Of a stretch of DNA of 15,104 bases, positions 14,000 through 15,104 are shown in pieces (within the stretch, counting starts at the first letter, position 1; every line of letters starts with the position of its first letter). The notes under the pieces were generated by a model. It ran no database searches and was not told the DNA's origin. It worked only from the letters and a program-made list of their open reading frames with translations. Origin of the DNA: Candidatus Heimdallarchaeota archaeon (GTDB lineage: Archaea > Asgardarchaeota > Heimdallarchaeia > Heimdallarchaeales > Kariarchaeaceae); contig JAOUKW010000060.1 of NCBI GenBank assembly GCA_029882335.1, positions 1 through 15,104 on the forward strand, read 5' to 3'. Made by a program: the position numbers and the translations under genes.

Positions 14000-14010
14000 T
14001 TTTTTTTTTT
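14000..14010 (+). terminator. oligo-T terminator of tRNA-Glu
   Basis: Eleven consecutive T begin four bases after the tRNA-Glu discriminator base. Archaeal RNA polymerase ends at such T runs without a hairpin. Confidence 0.75.
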
Positions 14011-14050
14011 ATTAATATAATTTATAGAAAAAATTATTTAAATAATATAA

Positions 14051-14146
14051 TGGGCCTAGCCGGATTCGAACCAGCGACAGACCGGTATCTCAATGGGATC
14101 TACCCAATATGAGCCGGTCACTCTAACCAGGCTGAGTTATAGGCCC
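14051..14146 (-). tRNA. second tRNA with CAU anticodon (Ile2 or Met), intron at 37/38
   Basis: Acceptor GGGCCTA/TAGGCCC, D stem ACTC/GAGT, anticodon stem ACCGG/CCGGT, T stem GCTGG/CCGGC (one G-U), discriminator A, no encoded CCA. Anticodon CAT is at 14109-14111. A 21-nt intron (14087-14107) follows A37: CTCA of the anticodon loop pairs with TGAG, leaving a 3-nt bulge ATA, and the intron holds a TGGG/CCCA hairpin. The mature form is 75 nt. It differs throughout from the CAU tRNA at 751-858 and neither has initiator features. The GGGCC..GGCCC acceptor and TA at 8-9 resemble archaeal tRNA-Ile, so I lean to Ile2, whose C34 becomes agmatidine; elongator Met remains possible. Confidence 0.92.
14087..14107 (-). 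other. 21-nt tRNA intron (canonical position 37/38)
   Basis: It is bounded by the CTCA/TGAG four-base helix with bulges on opposite strands, the splicing-endonuclease signal. The interior TGGG and CCCA form a small hairpin. Only the 5' bulge/inner helix junction is irregular by one base. Confidence 0.8.
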
Positions 14147-14159
14147 TTGTATCGGTTAT

Positions 14160-14176
14160 TCATTCAAATTGAATGA
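14160..14176. repeat. 17-bp inverted repeat upstream of the CAU tRNA
   Basis: TCATTCAA and TTGAATGA are perfect 8-bp arms around a single A. The repeat lies 14-30 bases before the tRNA 5' end, between it and the likely TATA box, where a bound protein would cover the transcription start. Confidence 0.45.
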
Positions 14177-14178
14177 CT

Positions 14179-14187
14179 GTTTATACG
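14179..14187 (-). promoter_or_regulatory. TATA box of the second CAU tRNA
   Basis: On the minus strand CGTATAAAC lies 33-41 bases before the tRNA 5' end, leaving room for a short leader removed by RNase P. Confidence 0.5.
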
Positions 14188-14197
14188 ATTATTGGTT

Positions 14198-14224
14198 TAC
14201 CTTCTCTTAAGAATTTTGAAGGTA
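14198..14224. repeat. inverted repeat between the tRNA and TFS genes
   Basis: Seven-base arms TACCTTC (14198-14204) and GAAGGTA (14218-14224) enclose 13 bases. It is the only other ordered structure I see in the 206-bp gap before TFS; its role is unknown. Confidence 0.3.
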
Positions 14225-14316
14225 TCATTTACAAATTCACCCCAAATCTAATTTGATATACAAATCATCGTTGAGATAATAAAGAGAAAAAAAATTGTTA
14301 AAATCAAGATTTAGAA

Positions 14317-14331
14317 GTTAAAATATTTAAC
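14317..14331 (+). promoter_or_regulatory. TATA region of the TFS gene
   Basis: GTTAAAATATTTAAC (arms GTTAAA/TTTAAC) is centred 29 bases before ATG 14353, as for a leaderless archaeal gene. AAGGA at 14333-14337 is too far from the ATG to act as a ribosome site. Confidence 0.45.
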
Positions 14332-14352
14332 ACAAGGATTCTATAATAGAAT

Positions 14353-14700
14353 ATGGATTTTTGTGATGCATGCGATTCGCTGCTACAACCGAAAAAAGTA
14401 GATAATGATATCCTGCCATATTGTATTGAATGTGATGAAATTAAAGCAGAGGGAAAAATAGGAAAAATTTCATATGAAGATGAAGATCGAAAAGCAGATC
14501 CAGAAGGTGGAAAAATGCTAATTTTAGAAGAACAACAACAAGGAACAGTAGGAAGACCTCAAAAGGAAATGTTTTGTCCAAAATGTAACACAATGCAAAT
14601 GATTGAATTTTGGGAAATTCAAACAAGAAGCGCTGATGAAGCACCAACTCGATTTTTTAAGTGCTTAGGGTGTGAAAAAAATTGGAGAGAATATGATTAG
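14353..14700 (+). CDS. tfs: transcription factor S (TFIIS-like; RNA polymerase subunit M family)
   Basis: A 115-residue zinc-ribbon protein that enters the secondary channel of archaeal RNA polymerase and stimulates transcript cleavage in stalled complexes. The N-terminal ribbon uses C4, C7, C24 and C27; the C-terminal ribbon uses C75, C78, C104 and C107. The loop QTRSADE (90-96) holds the catalytic D95-E96 pair, and FW near 86-87 and the terminal WREYD also match the family. The linker is charged. It lies in front of an OB-fold gene that overlaps its last eight bases, so the two are one transcript. Confidence 0.95.
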   Translation: MDFCDACDSLLQPKKVDNDILPYCIECDEIKAEGKIGKISYEDEDRKADPEGGKMLILEEQQQGTVGRPQKEMFCPKCNTMQMIEFWEIQTRSADEAPTRFFKCLGCEKNWREYD

Positions 14701-15040
14701 GAATGATATTATGAAAGATAAAAGACCAGAAGGAAGTATTGATACAACAATTAATGAAATACCAGCTGGCATTTCAAGAATTAAAATTGTTGGATTTATA
14801 GTTGGAATTAATGAAGTTGATGTAATTATTAACGATGGATCAGGTCAACTTATTGTGGCGCTTAACAATACAGCAGATGCGGATCTTTCTATTCAAGACT
14901 TTGGTAGGTTTATTGTTGAAACAAATCGTGATGGCGACAATATATCTGGATTATTGCTAGCTTTTCATAAGTTAAATAAAGACGAACATGAACAATATCA
15001 GAGATTGGTAAAAATTGAAAAAAGAATGATAATTGATTAA
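14693..15040 (+). CDS. small OB-fold protein, probably nucleic-acid binding
   Basis: About 115 residues with an OB-fold pattern: ISRIKIVGFIVGINEVDVIINDGSGQL (strands 1-3 with the DGSG turn), then LIVALNN, a helix-like DLSIQDFGRFIVET and the strand SGLLLAFHKL, ending in a basic helix. This resembles single-domain RPA-type or similar single-strand-binding proteins, though I cannot name a family. I choose ATG 14693, with GGAG five bases before it inside tfs; ATG 14711 (AGGA eight bases upstream) is equally workable, and GTG 14672 is less likely. The coupling to tfs suggests a role in transcription, replication or repair. Confidence 0.7.
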   Translation: MIRNDIMKDKRPEGSIDTTINEIPAGISRIKIVGFIVGINEVDVIINDGSGQLIVALNNTADADLSIQDFGRFIVETNRDGDNISGLLLAFHKLNKDEHEQYQRLVKIEKRMIID

Positions 15041-15085
15041 GAATCACTTTTTAATCAATTTGAAAATGAGGAATAAGAGAGAACT

Positions 15086-15104
15086 ATGAGTATTAATGTA
15101 ATTT
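15086..15104 (+). CDS. 5' end of the next gene (partial)
   Basis: ATG at 15086 opens a frame MSINVI that runs off the window, 45 bp after the OB-fold gene on the same strand. Too short to identify. In several archaea PCNA follows tfs, so PCNA is a guess based only on gene order. Confidence 0.35.

Noticed and set aside
13885..14112. Open frame of 75 codons on the + strand
   Set aside because: It runs through tRNA-Glu and into the opposite-strand CAU tRNA; its VDPGSNPG string is simply the translated T arm.
14230..14290. Possible second C/D sRNA (a CGATGAT-like box on the minus strand)
   Set aside because: Box C has a mismatch and no CTGA box follows at guide distance, and no terminal stem is present.
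14441..14647. Minus-strand frame opposite tfs
   Set aside because: Low-complexity F/L-rich reading of the Lys/Glu-rich tfs linker in reverse.
1..15104. CRISPR array, insertion sequence, prophage or integrated element
   Set aside because: No regularly spaced repeats, transposase, integrase or paired terminal repeats were found; base composition is uniform apart from the RNA genes.

Overview
The window is archaeal, strongly AT-rich chromosomal DNA, most likely from an Asgard archaeon. It carries a G1P-lineage lipid gene (sn-glycerol-1-phosphate dehydrogenase), archaeal uS7 and uL16 (L10e), TFS, a clamp-loader small subunit, archaeal TATA elements, intron-containing tRNAs and a box C/D guide RNA. 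EF-1A holds the insertion with FEAGIS and GQTKEHALL (about residues 121-138) that marks the TACK/Asgard/eukaryote side rather than Euryarchaeota. A stand-alone Roadblock/LC7 protein and a second EF-2 lacking the diphthamide site point to Asgard within that group. The lineage call is inference.

Layout. 1-3382: the tail of an unidentified + strand gene meets a PHP-domain gene end to end. A minus-strand series EF-1A, uS7, uL16, intron-containing tRNA(CAU) then runs leftward, and the tRNA begins on the last base of the uL16 stop codon. 3383-6815: glycerol-1-phosphate dehydrogenase (+) converges on a long-type FKBP prolyl isomerase (-); behind it lies a two-gene operon of an NSUN-type RNA m5C methyltransferase and a Nip7-like PUA protein. 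6816-9050: a divergent promoter region with an 18-bp palindrome drives the EF-2 paralogue. Directly behind its stop codon, on the opposite strand, is a 61-nt box C/D sRNA whose two guides match a conserved 23S rRNA segment and the anticodon loop of tRNA-Leu(CAA). 9051-11904: a winged-helix protein, RFC small subunit, TruA (convergent with RFC) and an unrecognised 180-residue protein. 11906-13479: Roadblock protein followed by imidazolonepropionase, same strand. 13480-14352: an RNA-gene cluster with tRNA-Val(UAC) carrying a D-arm intron, tRNA-Glu(UUC) and a second intron-containing tRNA(CAU). 14353-15104: TFS, an OB-fold protein overlapping it, and the first bases of another gene.

The unifying theme is information processing: translation factors, ribosomal proteins, tRNA/rRNA modification (NSUN, Nip7-like, TruA, C/D sRNA), transcript cleavage (TFS) and replication (RFC). 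The least expected items are the dual-target C/D sRNA, the non-canonical tRNA-Val intron and the EF-2 paralogue. No mobile element, CRISPR array or phage signal was seen. No stretch above 300 bases lacks a gene or RNA.
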